A stretch of 64,000 nt of DNA from assembly GCF_029931775.1 (NCBI RefSeq), contig NW_026612049.1, positions 2,666,001 to 2,730,000 of the forward strand. Reading direction: 5' to 3'. Of the stretch, positions 11,419-21,564 are shown in pieces. Each line of letters begins with the position of its first letter. The stretch's first letter is position 1. The notes beneath the pieces were generated by a model. It saw nothing but the letters and a program-made list of their open reading frames with translations. It did not search any database and had not been told where the DNA came from. The translations under genes and the position numbers were made by a program. Origin of the DNA: Euleptes europaea. Lineage: Eukaryota; Chordata; Lepidosauria; Squamata; Sphaerodactylidae.

Positions 11419-12573
11419 ATTGTCGAAGGCTTTCACGGTCAGAGTTCATTGGTTCTTGTAGGTTATCCGGGCTGTGTAACCGTGGTCTTGGAATTTTCTT
11501 TCCTGACGTTTCGCCAGCAACTGTGGCAGGCATCTTCAGAGTAGTAACACTGAAGGACAGTGTCTCTCAGTGTCAAGGGTGTAGGAAGAGTAATATATAG
11601 TCAGAAAGGGGGTTGGGTTTGAGCTGAGTATTGTCCTGCAAAAGTATTGTCCTGTAAGTATCAAGATAATGTGCTAATGAGGGTATGGTATGTTAATATG
11701 GAACCATTGTATCCTGAAGTGATCTGTTAATGTGTGTAATCCAAAACTAATCTGTATGGCTATTGTTGAATGTTGTCTTTGTCTGGAGGTTTTTCAGGGC
11801 AGGAAGCCAAGCCTTATTCATTCTTAAACTCTCCTCTTTTCTGTTAAAGTTGTGCTGATGTTTATGAATTTCAATGGCTTCTCTGTGCAATCTGACAAAA
11901 TAGTTGGTAGAATTGTCCAGTCTTTCAGTGTCTTGGAATAAGACCCTGTGTCCTGTTTGTGTCAGTCCATGTTCAGCCACTGCTGATTTCTCAGGTTGGC
12001 CAAGTCTGCAGTATCTTTCATGTTCTTTTATCCTTGTTTGTATGCTGCGTTTTGTGGTCCCGATGTAAACTTCTCCACAGCTGCAAGGTATACGATATAC
12101 TCCTGCAGAGGTGAGGGGGTCTCTCTTGTCTTTTGATGATCGTAGCATTTGTTGTATTTTCTTGGTGGGTTTAAACACTGTTTGTAGGTTATGTTTTTTC
12201 AAAAGTTTCTCCATCCTATCAGTGACTCCTTTAATAAATGGCAAGAATACCTTTCCTATGGGAGACTGTTTTTCTTGAGTTTTCTGATTTTTGTTTGGTT
12301 CAATGGCCCTTCTGATTTCATTCTTGGAGTAGCCGTTTGCTAGCAGTGCGTGATTTAGATGGTTAGTTTCTTCCTTGAGAAACTGTGGTTCACAGATCCG
12401 TCTTGCATGGTCCATTAATGTTTTGATTATTCCTCTTTTCTGTCGGGGGTGGTGGTTGGAGTTTTTGTGTAAGTAGCTCCAACCACAGATGCCTGCCACA
12501 GTTGCTGGCGAAACGTCAGGAAAGAAAATTCCAAGACCACGGTTACACAGCCCGGATAACCTACAAGAACCAA
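11419..12573 (-). mobile_element. Penelope-like element (family A), copy 1
   Basis: A 5'-truncated PLE on the minus strand with a perfect 12-base target duplication 'agagggtgtaat' (11407-11418 and 12574-12585). The low-coordinate end (11419-11560) is its 3' terminal repeat. The high-coordinate end (about 12488-12573) is an inverted copy of part of that repeat, the arrangement known for PLE pseudo-LTRs. The coding part lies between. The 3' repeat holds a hammerhead-like core on the minus strand: CTGAAGA at 11533-11539 and GAAACGTC at 11505-11512. Other family A insertions are at 21565-21791 and 57552-58564. Confidence 0.85.
11747..12499 (-). CDS. PLE reverse transcriptase end plus GIY-YIG endonuclease
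   Basis: The 250-residue frame holds the C-terminal part of a Penelope-like polyprotein. Residues about 20-125 (HHPRQKRGIIKTLMDHARRI to KKIQQMLRSSKDK) belong to the RT thumb and linker region. Residues about 130-190 form the GIY-YIG endonuclease: GVYRIPCSCGEVYIG, TTKRSIQTRIKEHERYC and AEHGLTQTGH. In PLEs this nuclease nicks the target for target-primed reverse transcription. The RT catalytic core is absent because the insertion is 5'-truncated. The first residues (MAGICGWSYLHK) come from the inverted terminal repeat running into the ORF, so the start codon is not a native start. Confidence 0.75.
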   Translation of the reverse strand: MAGICGWSYLHKNSNHHPRQKRGIIKTLMDHARRICEPQFLKEETNHLNHALLANGYSKNEIRRAIEPNKNQKTQEKQSPIGKVFLPFIKGVTDRMEKLLKKHNLQTVFKPTKKIQQMLRSSKDKRDPLTSAGVYRIPCSCGEVYIGTTKRSIQTRIKEHERYCRLGQPEKSAVAEHGLTQTGHRVLFQDTERLDNSTNYFVRLHREAIEIHKHQHNFNRKEESLRMNKAWLPALKNLQTKTTFNNSHTD

Positions 12574-12585
12574 AGAGGGTGTAAT

Positions 12586-15500
12586 GTTCAGCATCTATTT
12601 CATGGTTTATATTAGCTCAAGAATACTAGAATCTGGAGCAGTTCCAGTCCAGATTTTGCTCATGTCTGTAGATAAGCTGGCTAGCCGAACGGCTATGAAG
12701 GACTCTGATAGGCTTAGTGTTCCTCCATTCATTTATCCTGAATAAAGTTACTGCATGTTTATTAAAAAGGTCATCAGCATCTTCCTGGATAATTGAAGCA
12801 TCTTTTACTATTTGCTTTTGCAAATATGCTTGTATTCCAATCGGCCAACATAGCTGTCTATTTTTGGTCTTTTGGAGACTGCTATGAGAAGCAGAGTTCA
12901 CTCCCCTAATACTCATCAGTCACACAGGCACAGGGTGTGTTGTAATTTTATATTAATTAATTAATATTATTTTTTATTATATTTTATATCAATGACAGAC
13001 TTCTAACCAAGAACATATCACTGTGAATGCTATATAAGAAGCATATAAGTATGCAATTAGCCTGGAGCCAACAATTATTCGTATGTTGTAAAGGTTTCAG
13101 TAACCGGGACTCAACCCACTAGTCATATGAACACCTTGATGGGTCACAGAGACATGACATCATCTGACAGTGACAAATAAAGTCCTTCATTTATATAAAA
13201 TACTTCTAAGGCTTGTTCTCTGCAACTAAGAAGTATAATTGGACAACATGCCATGGGGCAAATATAGTATACAATCACTATTACAATTGTGTCTTCTACC
13301 TTTCTCTCTTTTACTCTTCTTATAAAAAAGTTCTAGTATTCCTACATATTAATTGTACTGATAATTTCTCCTCAAGTAGGAAAACTACACATTTATATTC
13401 AGGAAAATTATCTGGTGCCAATAAATGATGAGGACCTTTGTCTTAAAGAGGAAGTTGGTTTTGCCTGTTCTGTTGCATATGAATAGAACAGATTGCCTGC
13501 TTTTCCAAAGACTGCATGCAGGCTGACAGGCTTTTAAATCAAAATAGTTTACCAATTCTTTATCTTTAAAAAAAGAATCATATCAATACATTGCAGATTA
13601 ATTCTTTCTGTGGGGGCAAGGGGGTAGAAAATGGAGGGGTATGCTGATTATTTAATGCATATGTTGCTGGTCTTAACCAGAGAATATTGTTACTTTTATG
13701 TTACTTTGATTACATTAATACTGTATGAATTATGCAGGTAGGCATTAGTTTGCTTCTCCCCAACTGAGCAAGGATGATCCCTGACCATGTTATTGAAGGT
13801 TTACTGCGTCTCTCTTCACAAAACTGCTGATTTAGTTCATCCAATGTGTGTGAAGTCTCCATGGGCTAGTCTCCTGACATATGGGTCATAGCAACCTTTG
13901 TGAAGCCATATGGCACAGGTGGTCAAGCCATTTCACCTGGATTAGTTCCAAAATGTCCACAGCCACAAAATCAAATGAGTAAAAGTCATCTTGCCACAGG
14001 ATTTTAATCATTATCATGCATGGAGATATGGGTTGGGAACAAGAGTCTCTTTGACAATTGGTAGATATAATTGAAATGTACATTTTTAATACTGTATCCC
14101 TCTTCTAATGGAAGCTAGTTGCATATCAAAAAAATGTTTTGTTATAATGTTTGAAGTTACCAATTTGGTGATGTTCCATTATTGAACTGTATAGCTTTTT
14201 TGACATGATCACTGATGTGTATATCAAATGCTTTGACTTCTATTTTAGCAACAGTTAGCAGTTGTTTGTTATTTCAAATCAAGATTCAGAAGAAACTTTT
14301 CTGTAATTCTAATCATTGCATGGGGTACTATTGAATCATTATAGTTTAAATAGTTGAAATATTACAAAAATTAAACAATATCCCTACACAGTATTTCCAA
14401 CTGACTTCTTAAATCCTGGCATTTTAAATGTATAAAGGGGGGCATTTCTCCCCCTCAGAGCCCTCAAGAATTTCTCAGTCCCCAATAAAAAATCCCATTT
14501 GGTTTTTGCAAATGTTTTTACTAGTGACGGGCATGCAGATTCTGACAATACCTCGGAGGTAAGCCTGATATAAGTCTATTTGTGGGTGCTATTGAGCCAG
14601 TTGGGGAAATTCATGTGCATCCCAGGGAACATGCAACTTTCCCCAAATACTGCCACCTGGAACTGAAGCCCCTTCTCCATTCACACTGTAGCCTTAATCC
14701 TAATAGGGCATCCCACATGCAGGAATTAGGGACAACTCATAAATCACATATGACTGTGTTACGACTGACACAGAGTGGGGGCCAAAACCCAACCTGTGTT
14801 CTCCATGTGGTAAGAGGAATCAAGTTAAATTTTCTGCACTGAATAGTACTTTTTGCATATCTCCCGTACTTTTCATATTATGATGAAATTGTTGTCAGTT
14901 AAAAAAATTGTTTGCGGTAGCTGGGAATAATACCCCCTTTCAGAAGCTCCCTCTACACTCTGCAGATTATGAGAGGCATGCAATGAAGTTTTACACCCAG
15001 AAGCAATTTCTTCTTGGCCCCACTATGTTAAATATAAAGGGCCTATGGGGAGGACTTGTTGGGATGACAGGACAAATATGAATGCCAACAGATCTGTTCC
15101 CACTCTTACTGTGAGAGGAGATATCTATGAGGCAAGACAGGCTGCAAGCAAAATCCAGGAGGATCAGGTGCCAAGAGCTAAAAGAGTTCAGTATAAAAAA
15201 CAAAGAAATTTGGTGAGAGTTGCAGAACATCTAAAGCCTTTTGCCCAGCTATTTTCAGCTTTTGCTGTTGTTGTTATAGTCATTTTTTCAAGTGAGGCAC
15301 CATTTTGGAAGCAAAACAAAAGACTAATATATCTAATATAAAGCTGAGAATTATAAGTAATAAATAGGTAGGTAAATAAAGAGGTTGCTGGTATCATTCT
15401 ATTTTATTTTTGGATCTCTTTGCCTTTCATCCTGGAAATACTATTCAATTCCACTGGATCTAGTGAGAATACCTAGAGGATATCAAAATCTTTTGAATGA

Positions 15501-15640
15501 TCAGTCTTTTGTAACAGAAAAGATAGGGACTGAGCTTTTCCTCCCATCTCCTCTGTTTTCTAGCCTAGCAGGAACTCTTAGTGGCATTAAGAAGTAGCAT
15601 CCATCAAGCAGGTGTCAGATTTTACACGTTTGTATAGTTC
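12586..15640. other. No recognised gene; AT-rich
   Basis: Three kilobases with only short ORFs. Two of them (12626-12916 minus, 96 aa; 15045-15341 plus, 98 aa) have no motif that I recognise and no supporting splice or promoter context. A small AT-only tract occurs at about 12948-12990. Confidence 0.45.
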
Positions 15641-16696
15641 TCTATTTGGAGGCCCCAGAGCTCCCCCACTCCCCCCCCGGAGTGTGTGTGTGTGCCCCTG
15701 TGTGCCAATCCCTTATCTTTATGAACCAGAGGACGAGTTCATTCTAGTGTTTTTTGTCTGAGAGCGCATTACTGTCCCTGTCCTGCAGGTCAGGTGGGTG
15801 CTAGAGAAGCAGCCCCCCCCTTTTTTAAGAAAACAATCTATTTAATAAAAAAAAGGTGGAGAAGAAGAAGAAGAACGGTGTTTTTCCTATTTCCCCCATT
15901 GCTTGGGAGGGTGGTAATCAGGAGGCGCATTTCATCCTCTGCCCCCCAGAGGGGTTCCAGAGCATGTGTACAGGTAGTCACCTCCAGGGCTGGAGATTTC
16001 AGCCCATTGTGTTTTTTTTTACTCTTAGCCACCCTGTAAGGGTGTGGAGAACGCATGCTTTAGGAAATAACGTGTTTCAGAGGCCCATGTTTAACTGTTT
16101 TCTGCTTACAGAACAGGCAGCAAAAGTCCTGGTTTTAAGGGAAGTGTTTTTATCTCAGGCCAGGCTTCCTGTGTTTTTTAAACCCCAGGAGTTCTCCTTT
16201 TTTGGAACTGTGTGAGAAGCCCCAAAACACAATTCTTTATCCACCCACACAAAAAACATTTTTTTTTGCTACGTGCTGGACAGAGAGAGAGAGAAAGAGA
16301 GAGAGAATATGTAAGACAAGGGCAGGGGGCTTTGAGCCCCCTACCCCGTTTATTTGTGCTCATGTTTTCAACGAGATCTTACCCCTGCAGACGCATCCTG
16401 CAAAAGAAAGAAAGTAACAGGGGCTGTGGAGGTCTATACGACGAAGGGGGATGGATTGGTATTAGGAAACACCCTCCCTTCTCTACCACCTGATCCGACT
16501 TTAAGAATAGGACAGGCTGCTGGCAGACCATGTGCTCTCCAACCCCTGGGAGGGAGGGGGGAGAGGGGAGGGAGAAAGAAGGGGGAGAGGAGGGGTCGGC
16601 TTTTCTCCTTATCTTATCTTATACCAAGCAGATCTCTGCAAAAAAAACGGTCTCATAGCAAGCGTGCACGGGCTAGCGTGCAAGGGAGGGGGAAGG

Positions 16697-16719
16697 GTGT
16701 GTGTGTGTGTGTGTGTGTG
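16697..16719. repeat. (GT)n microsatellite
   Basis: About 23 bases of alternating GT. It faces a CA run 76 bases downstream, so the two could pair as a hairpin. Confidence 0.95.
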
Positions 16720-16795
16720 GAGATAGCTGTTGAAGGCTTCTATTTTCTATGGGGGGCTGAATGACTCCTGCTTGCAAGGTTGACTTTCTAGATCA

Positions 16796-16818
16796 ACACA
16801 CACACACACACACACACA
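16796..16818. repeat. (CA)n microsatellite
   Basis: About 23 bases of alternating CA, the complement of the GT run just upstream. Confidence 0.95.
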
Positions 16819-17019
16819 GTGTTATAAGCATGACATTTTCTAAAGGAGAAAACTTCCAATTTCTAAGTGGCTGAACGAGCCCCAATCTCGCAAAGGAGGT
16901 CTAAAGGGGCTGAATGAGGGAGGGCTCTGCTCTCAGACTCCTGCTTGCTGAGCTGGTCCCCTTGAAAGTAAAAATAAATAAATAAAAACACAGAGCTTTT
17001 TTTCCCTTAAGCCTCCTGT

Positions 17020-17890
17020 AGAACGGCTTCCGGTGGCGCTGTTGGGGTGAGTGCCACGTTTCCCCAGGCTCTCCTGGGGGAAATCCAAGTTTGCGTTAAT
17101 CTTGGGGTGTTTTATATACCCCAACCCGACCCTTGCAAGTGGGTTGGATAGCAGGAATTCCCTGCAGCCCATTATGCAGTTTGACCTCCTAAATACTCCG
17201 AGGGAGCTTTTATAAGTCCCCCGGAGTTTTGGATGCCGGTCCTGCGAGGGCACTGAGGGAAAGAAATCGCCAAAACGCAACTTCGGCATAAGACTCTATC
17301 CTCCCCCACCTTATAACCAACATAAGACTACTTTAAGATAAGAACCTCACCTCTAGATGCCCAAGTGAGTACACAAGAATCCTTCGTTTCTTACTGGCGT
17401 TACCGAATAACCGGGGGGGTAGATGAAGATATTCCCAGTACCCTTACTCCTCCCTTAACTGAATCGGATAAGTTTGACTTACAAAATCCACCAGGATTGG
17501 AGACAGGAGCCTTATCAAGTTGATCAGCTTAAATCAAAACAAAGAGTTAGAAGGACGCTTATGAGATGGACTAAAATCTTCACCAATGAGAAGCAACTTT
17601 GAGGAAAGGGGAGGGAGAATTACTTTCTGATTTTCTGGTAAAAAAGGACTTCCTGCCATGTTTGCATAACAAGGGATCCCTTGGACCGGAAGACCCTCTA
17701 TACCACCCTCTCTATCATCTGTTCCACAACAACAGGAAGTAACTCGTAGGACCGGATACACATCGCACTCGAGCTACATAGAAACAATTCCTGAAGGAAA
17801 CAACCATCGAGAAGAGGCGGTAGAAGGTCCGTGGCGAAATCAACTTCCAGAATACTTCCTGGTTTGATCCGACCTAGAGCGTCCGGTAAA
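17020..17890 (+). other. Possible LINE 5' UTR-like sequence
   Basis: The tract opens with 'cggcttccggtggcgctgtt', which resembles the opening of L1 5' UTRs ('cgacttccggg' in the intact L1 at 43183). It is moderately GC-rich and has no ORF1 behind it. Minus-strand ORFs at 16933-17289 and 17534-17761 have no recognisable motif. This reading is weak; it could equally be the left part of the hairpin-rich element that follows. Confidence 0.22.
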
Positions 17891-18475
17891 ACTCCCTGGG
17901 AGTCCCGGCAGGGCTGGGGGGGGGTCTGGAAACCCTCTGCGCAGAGGGTCTTGCCAGCCCGCCGCCAGCCCCGTCGGGAGTCCCAGCAGGGCTGGGGGGG
18001 GTCTCCCGGCAGGGCTGGGGGGGCTTCAAATAGATCTGCACCTCCCGGCCGGGAGGCACAGATCTATTTGAAGCCTCCCCCCCAGCCCTGCCGGGACTTG
18101 ACAACCCCCCACCCCCTTCCCCAGAGTCCCGGCAGACAAGGCAGGGGGTCTGGAAACCCAGGGCTGGTGGGGGGTCTGGGGGGGGGTCTGCGCAGAGGGT
18201 CTTGCCATCCCTGCCGCCAGCCCTGTCGGGAGTCCCAGCAGGGCTGGGGGGGGTCTCCCGGCAGGGCTGGGGGGGCTGGAAACCCTCTGCGCAGAGGGTC
18301 TTGCCAGCCTGCCGCCAGCCCTGTCGGGAGTCCCAGCAGGGCTGGGGGGGGTCTCCCGGCAGGGCTGGGGGGGCTTCAAATAGATCTGCACCTCCCGGAT
18401 GGGAGGCACAGATCTGTTTGAAGACCCGCCGCGTGCCCCCAGGGAGCTTCCCTGGAGGCACGCGGCAGGCCCTTT

Positions 18476-18517
18476 AAATAGATCTGTGCCTCCCGGCCGG
18501 GAGGCACAGATCTATTT
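18476..18517. repeat. Perfect 42-base palindrome
   Basis: Each 21-base arm begins 'aaatagatctgtgcctcccg'; the right arm is its exact reverse complement with no spacer. Two sister palindromes in the same array carry two to four mismatches, so this copy is either the youngest or has been kept identical by gene conversion. Confidence 0.95.
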
Positions 18518-18595
18518 GAAGCCTCCCCCCCAGCCCTGCTGGGACTTGACAACCCCCCACCCCCTTCCCCAGAGTCCCGGCAGACGAGGCAGGGG

Positions 18596-18649
18596 GTCTG
18601 GAAACCCCTGTGCCCAGCCAGCGTTGGCTGGGTACAGGGGTTTCCAGAC
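18596..18649. repeat. Inverted repeat with 25-base arms
   Basis: The left arm starts 'gtctggaaacccctgtgccc' and the right arm ends 'acaggggtttccagac'; one mismatch and a four-base spacer. Confidence 0.9.
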
Positions 18650-18780
18650 CCCCCGCCCCGTCTGCCAGCAGGGCTGGGGGGGTCTGGGGGGTCTCTGTGC
18701 TGCCTGCGCAGACAGCACAGAGGGGCTTGTTTAAAGGCCCCCCCGCGCGCCTTCAGGGAATCCCCCTGAAGGCACGTGGG

Positions 18781-18935
18781 GCCCGAATTTTCCCCCAAAC
18801 TCTGGATCCCCCTGAATTTCCAGGGATCCGAAGAGGGGGAGTTCGGACTTTGGCACGGCCCGAATAAAAACGGGCCGAATTTTGCCGAAGCCGAACTATA
18901 CCGAATTTTTTTTTCAACAGACCTAGCACCAGCCA
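18781..18935. mobile_element. 'ccgaatttt' MITE-like end
   Basis: The stretch has short inverted blocks ('ctggatcc', 'ggatccga', 'cccgaataaaaacggg') and 'ccgaattttgccgaagccga'. It resembles the interior of the hAT-like MITE at 38179-38454 ('ccgaattgacagccc', 'gaaaaaattt'). It may be the right end of the element that holds the hairpin mosaic. Confidence 0.4.
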
Positions 18936-19517
18936 CAGCCCGGGAGATCTGTGAAAGTCCTCCAAATTCTAAACAATTCCAGGCCCCTTTTATACTTTTT
19001 GATATGAGAAACCTAATCTGTGTTTTTACTTTTATGGTACTTTCTCAAGGGTCTTCACTCTTTCGCAAAACAATGTTACACCTTCTAAAATTCTCTCATG
19101 GCATTATTCTAATCCCTTTTACCTGTTTCACACCTCACAAGGTTTCTTTATATGGCCAAAGGCAAGGCTTGCCGATAGGGGTATAATCAGATCAAGGTTT
19201 ACCGATAGGGGTATAATCAGATTTTCAATGTCAAACCCATCACTCATAGTAAGGTGAGAAAGTCCTAGAAAATATGCCTGAAGCATCCTGTAAAGGGATT
19301 CTATGCACACACACCCAATCTGGAATATAAATGGGACACATTTTTCATTTGTAATCTGGTATTTATACTTAGTGAAGGTTATTGGCTGTCTGCCCAGGCT
19401 TTTCTGCTGCCAGCTAACGGTGACATTATGGCATAAGGTTTTTTCTACTTGCCATTCACTAAGAAGAAATCTAGCTTTTAATTAACATACGTTGCATGAA
19501 TATATATATTTTCAAGC
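18936..19517. other. No gene seen
   Basis: AT-rich sequence. A 25-base phrase around 'ccgataggggtataatcag' occurs twice in tandem (about 19170-19221). Confidence 0.5.
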
Positions 19518-19520
19518 TAA

Positions 19521-20960
19521 CAGCCCATTCCTGAGAATTGGGCCGAAAGTGTTTAGGAGGCCGGAGGGGTCTGGCGCTGGCATAAATGGCACTTACGCAG
19601 GCACAAATGGCCTGGGCGCCAGCATGCAGCCTGTTACAGCAGCGGCGGTAGTCAGCGGAGGGGTGCAGCATGGCCACAACCGCACCAGGACCTCACCAGA
19701 GGCTGAGTGGTGCAGAAGTGGCCGTCGGTGGCCATGGGGGTGTTTCCAGGGGCGTTCCTGTGGCTAGTCAGCCTCCTAAGCCACACTCGGCCCAGGAACG
19801 CCCCTTTTTGCCGGCAAAAGGTTACGCCAGGTCTTGACCTGGTGCAGCCCATTGACGACCATGCAAATGCTCCAGACCCTCCTTTCGCCGCCGTGCCCAG
19901 GCACCGCCCCTCTCTGCCTGGCACCTCTGGAAGCCAACTACAGGCCAGCCAATGGGGCCAGGACAGGAAGTGGCGGCACCCCACCAGAGGAGGGGCCTCG
20001 GAGCTGTGAACTCCCCTCAAAAGCTGCACTTGGTGCCCGGGCGCTCACTTGACAGGTAAGCTTCACATGGGCCAGCATGCTGTCGGTCCATGCTGGGGGT
20101 GTCGGGACTTTGCAATGTTCTTGCTCAAAGTCCCCTCTCTGCGGGGGCGATGCTTGCCTCTCACTCAAACTCCCCTCTCTGGGGGGAGTGTGCATGGCTC
20201 TTGCTTGAACTCCCCTCTTTGGGGGGGCGCTTCCATGATGGCTCCTCCACCTACCTTCCCCGGGGGGGTTATGGTGGGGAGCACCTCTGAAGTTTAGCTT
20301 TAGCCTATTCCCCTCCAGTCAAAGTGCTGCCCTTGTCGAGGTCCACACCTGGGCTCACTGAGAAGACAGCCTTCATGGGAGGGCAGGGCCAGGGAGCCTC
20401 TCACCCCTCTGTTTCCAGATGCAGCCACCAGTCTTGCCTGTCGGTAAGCTCCATGCCGGTCTGCCTCTCCCACAGCCTGGATGTCAGCAGCCCAGCAGCC
20501 CTGCTGCCCGGCCGCCCCTCGCGCCGCCCTTGCCCTCAGGTCAGCTTCACCCTACACAGGAGACCATCTGAGGAATCAGGTGATGGGTGGGCTAGGACCA
20601 CCCCCATGCCATGGAAGTGAGACCCCTGGGCGTCACCCATGCCGGCCAGGGGTAGCCTGGCCGTCCACCCCCAGCCCCTTCTGTCTTGTTGCAGGTTTCT
20701 GCGGAGGCCAACCGACCGCTGTCACCCTGTCACACACCTATGGACACAAGGGGAGAAGGAGGCCCCCAAGGAAGTGATGGCGTGGCCTCCCACCACCTTG
20801 GCGCCTTGCCGTCTCCCTGCCCCCACCAACATCTCGCTGGTAGTGTGGTCAGCCCTCACCACTTTCCGCTTAATCAGCCCCCCACACACACTCTCCCTTG
20901 ACACGCCCTGGATCAATAAAGGCATTTCTTACACATTGCCCAGCCGTTTGGCCGTGTAGG
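19521..20960 (+). mobile_element. Family D element, copy 2
   Basis: It starts CAGCCCATTCCTGAG and shares the first ~350 bases with copy 1 ('gtgcagaagtggccg', 'caggggcgttcc', 'ggttacgccaggtcttgacc'). The matching right terminus is not found, so the end is approximate. Unlike copy 1 it keeps gene-like signals near the right: a pyrimidine tract and acceptor-like 'tcttgttgcag' before 20697, and 'caataaaggcatttcttaca' at about 20914, a polyadenylation-like signal. The 98-106 aa forward frames through it have no motif that I can name. Confidence 0.5.
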
Positions 20961-21551
20961 GAAGGTCTGTTGAGGGGAGTCAAGGGCCGAGTTGTCTCTG
21001 CAGGCCACATTGAGGCAGTGGTTTGTCTCAGCAGCAGCATCAGTGCAGCTGTTTGTGGGGGGGGGTTGGTGAGTGGGCTGTGTGAAGGCAGGAAATATTG
21101 GAGAGGGGAATGGGAAGAGTCAGAGCATCTGGCAGCTAATGAGCCACTTGTGCAGACGTCCATATTAGAAGAAATGTCCTAATGGTGGGAATATTTTGAC
21201 AATGTAACCAGTTACCTGGGGGAGAAGGCTCTCTCTTGCTGAAGGTTTTCAGCATGAGTCTGGTGAACCATGTGTTGGGCATCTGCAAACTTTGGATTTC
21301 CTGAACTGAACAGGGAGTTGGACAAGATGTCGTATGTGGCATTCAACTCTAGGACTTGATCATCTTACTCGCTGACCAAATAGGGGTGTACTTAGCTGAA
21401 TACAGTTCACTGTATTTGCCAGATGTTTGATAGCTGCCAATTTTTGCAATCCCAGAGATGCAAAAAAGTCACAGTGTTTATCAGGGTCTCAGTGGAGGCA
21501 TGGTTTAAGCTTTGTGGGATACATTGTGTTCAGGCTTGAGTCACAGGGAAA
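20961..21551. other. No gene seen
   Basis: A G-run (21055-21066) and otherwise unremarkable sequence. Confidence 0.5.
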
Positions 21552-21564
21552 TGACAGCTGTATT

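Larger units (their letters stand above)
15641..16960. repeat. Simple-repeat and homopolymer-rich tract
   Basis: This tract has C runs (15671, 15812), A runs (15848), GA repeats (16284-16306), a GT run (16697-16719) and a CA run (16796-16818). The phrase 'actcctgcttgc' occurs twice (about 16762 and 16939), as does 'ggctgaatga', so there is local duplication. ORFs here follow the low-complexity sequence and are not credible. Confidence 0.5.
17890..18780. repeat. GC-rich mosaic of palindromic hairpins
   Basis: Almost the whole stretch consists of inverted repeats with different stems, joined by 'gcagggctgggggggtc' linkers. Clear palindromes: 18024-18073 and 18374-18423 (stem 'cttcaaatagatctg' with 'cctcccgg'), 18429-18465 (stem 'ccgcgtgcc'), 18476-18517 (perfect), 18596-18649 (25-base arms), 18693-18722 and 18747-18775. 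The 16-base palindrome 'ccctctgcgcagaggg' recurs (about 17931 and 18282; a partial form near 18190). Larger blocks are also repeated directly: about 17950-18055 with 18300-18405, and 18073-18160 with 18523-18607. All long ORFs here, on both strands, are shadows of this structure. Confidence 0.9.

Noticed and set aside
12626-12916. 96-aa minus-strand ORF next to PLE copy 1
   Set aside because: No motif, ordinary AT-rich composition, no support as an exon.
16178-16764. ORFs of 61-136 aa around 16.2-16.8 kb
   Set aside because: They translate GA, G-rich and GT simple repeats.
17890-18780. CRISPR-like array
   Set aside because: Repeats and spacers are not regular, the units are palindromic hairpins of different sequence, and the window is vertebrate.
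17831-18936. Six overlapping long ORFs on both strands (60-196 aa) in the GC-rich tract
   Set aside because: They read through palindromes and G/C runs, are proline/glycine repeats, and occur equally on both strands.
19652-21182. ORFs in family D copy 2 (up to 125 aa)
   Set aside because: Same reason: GC-rich non-coding sequence of a repeat, with frames on both strands.
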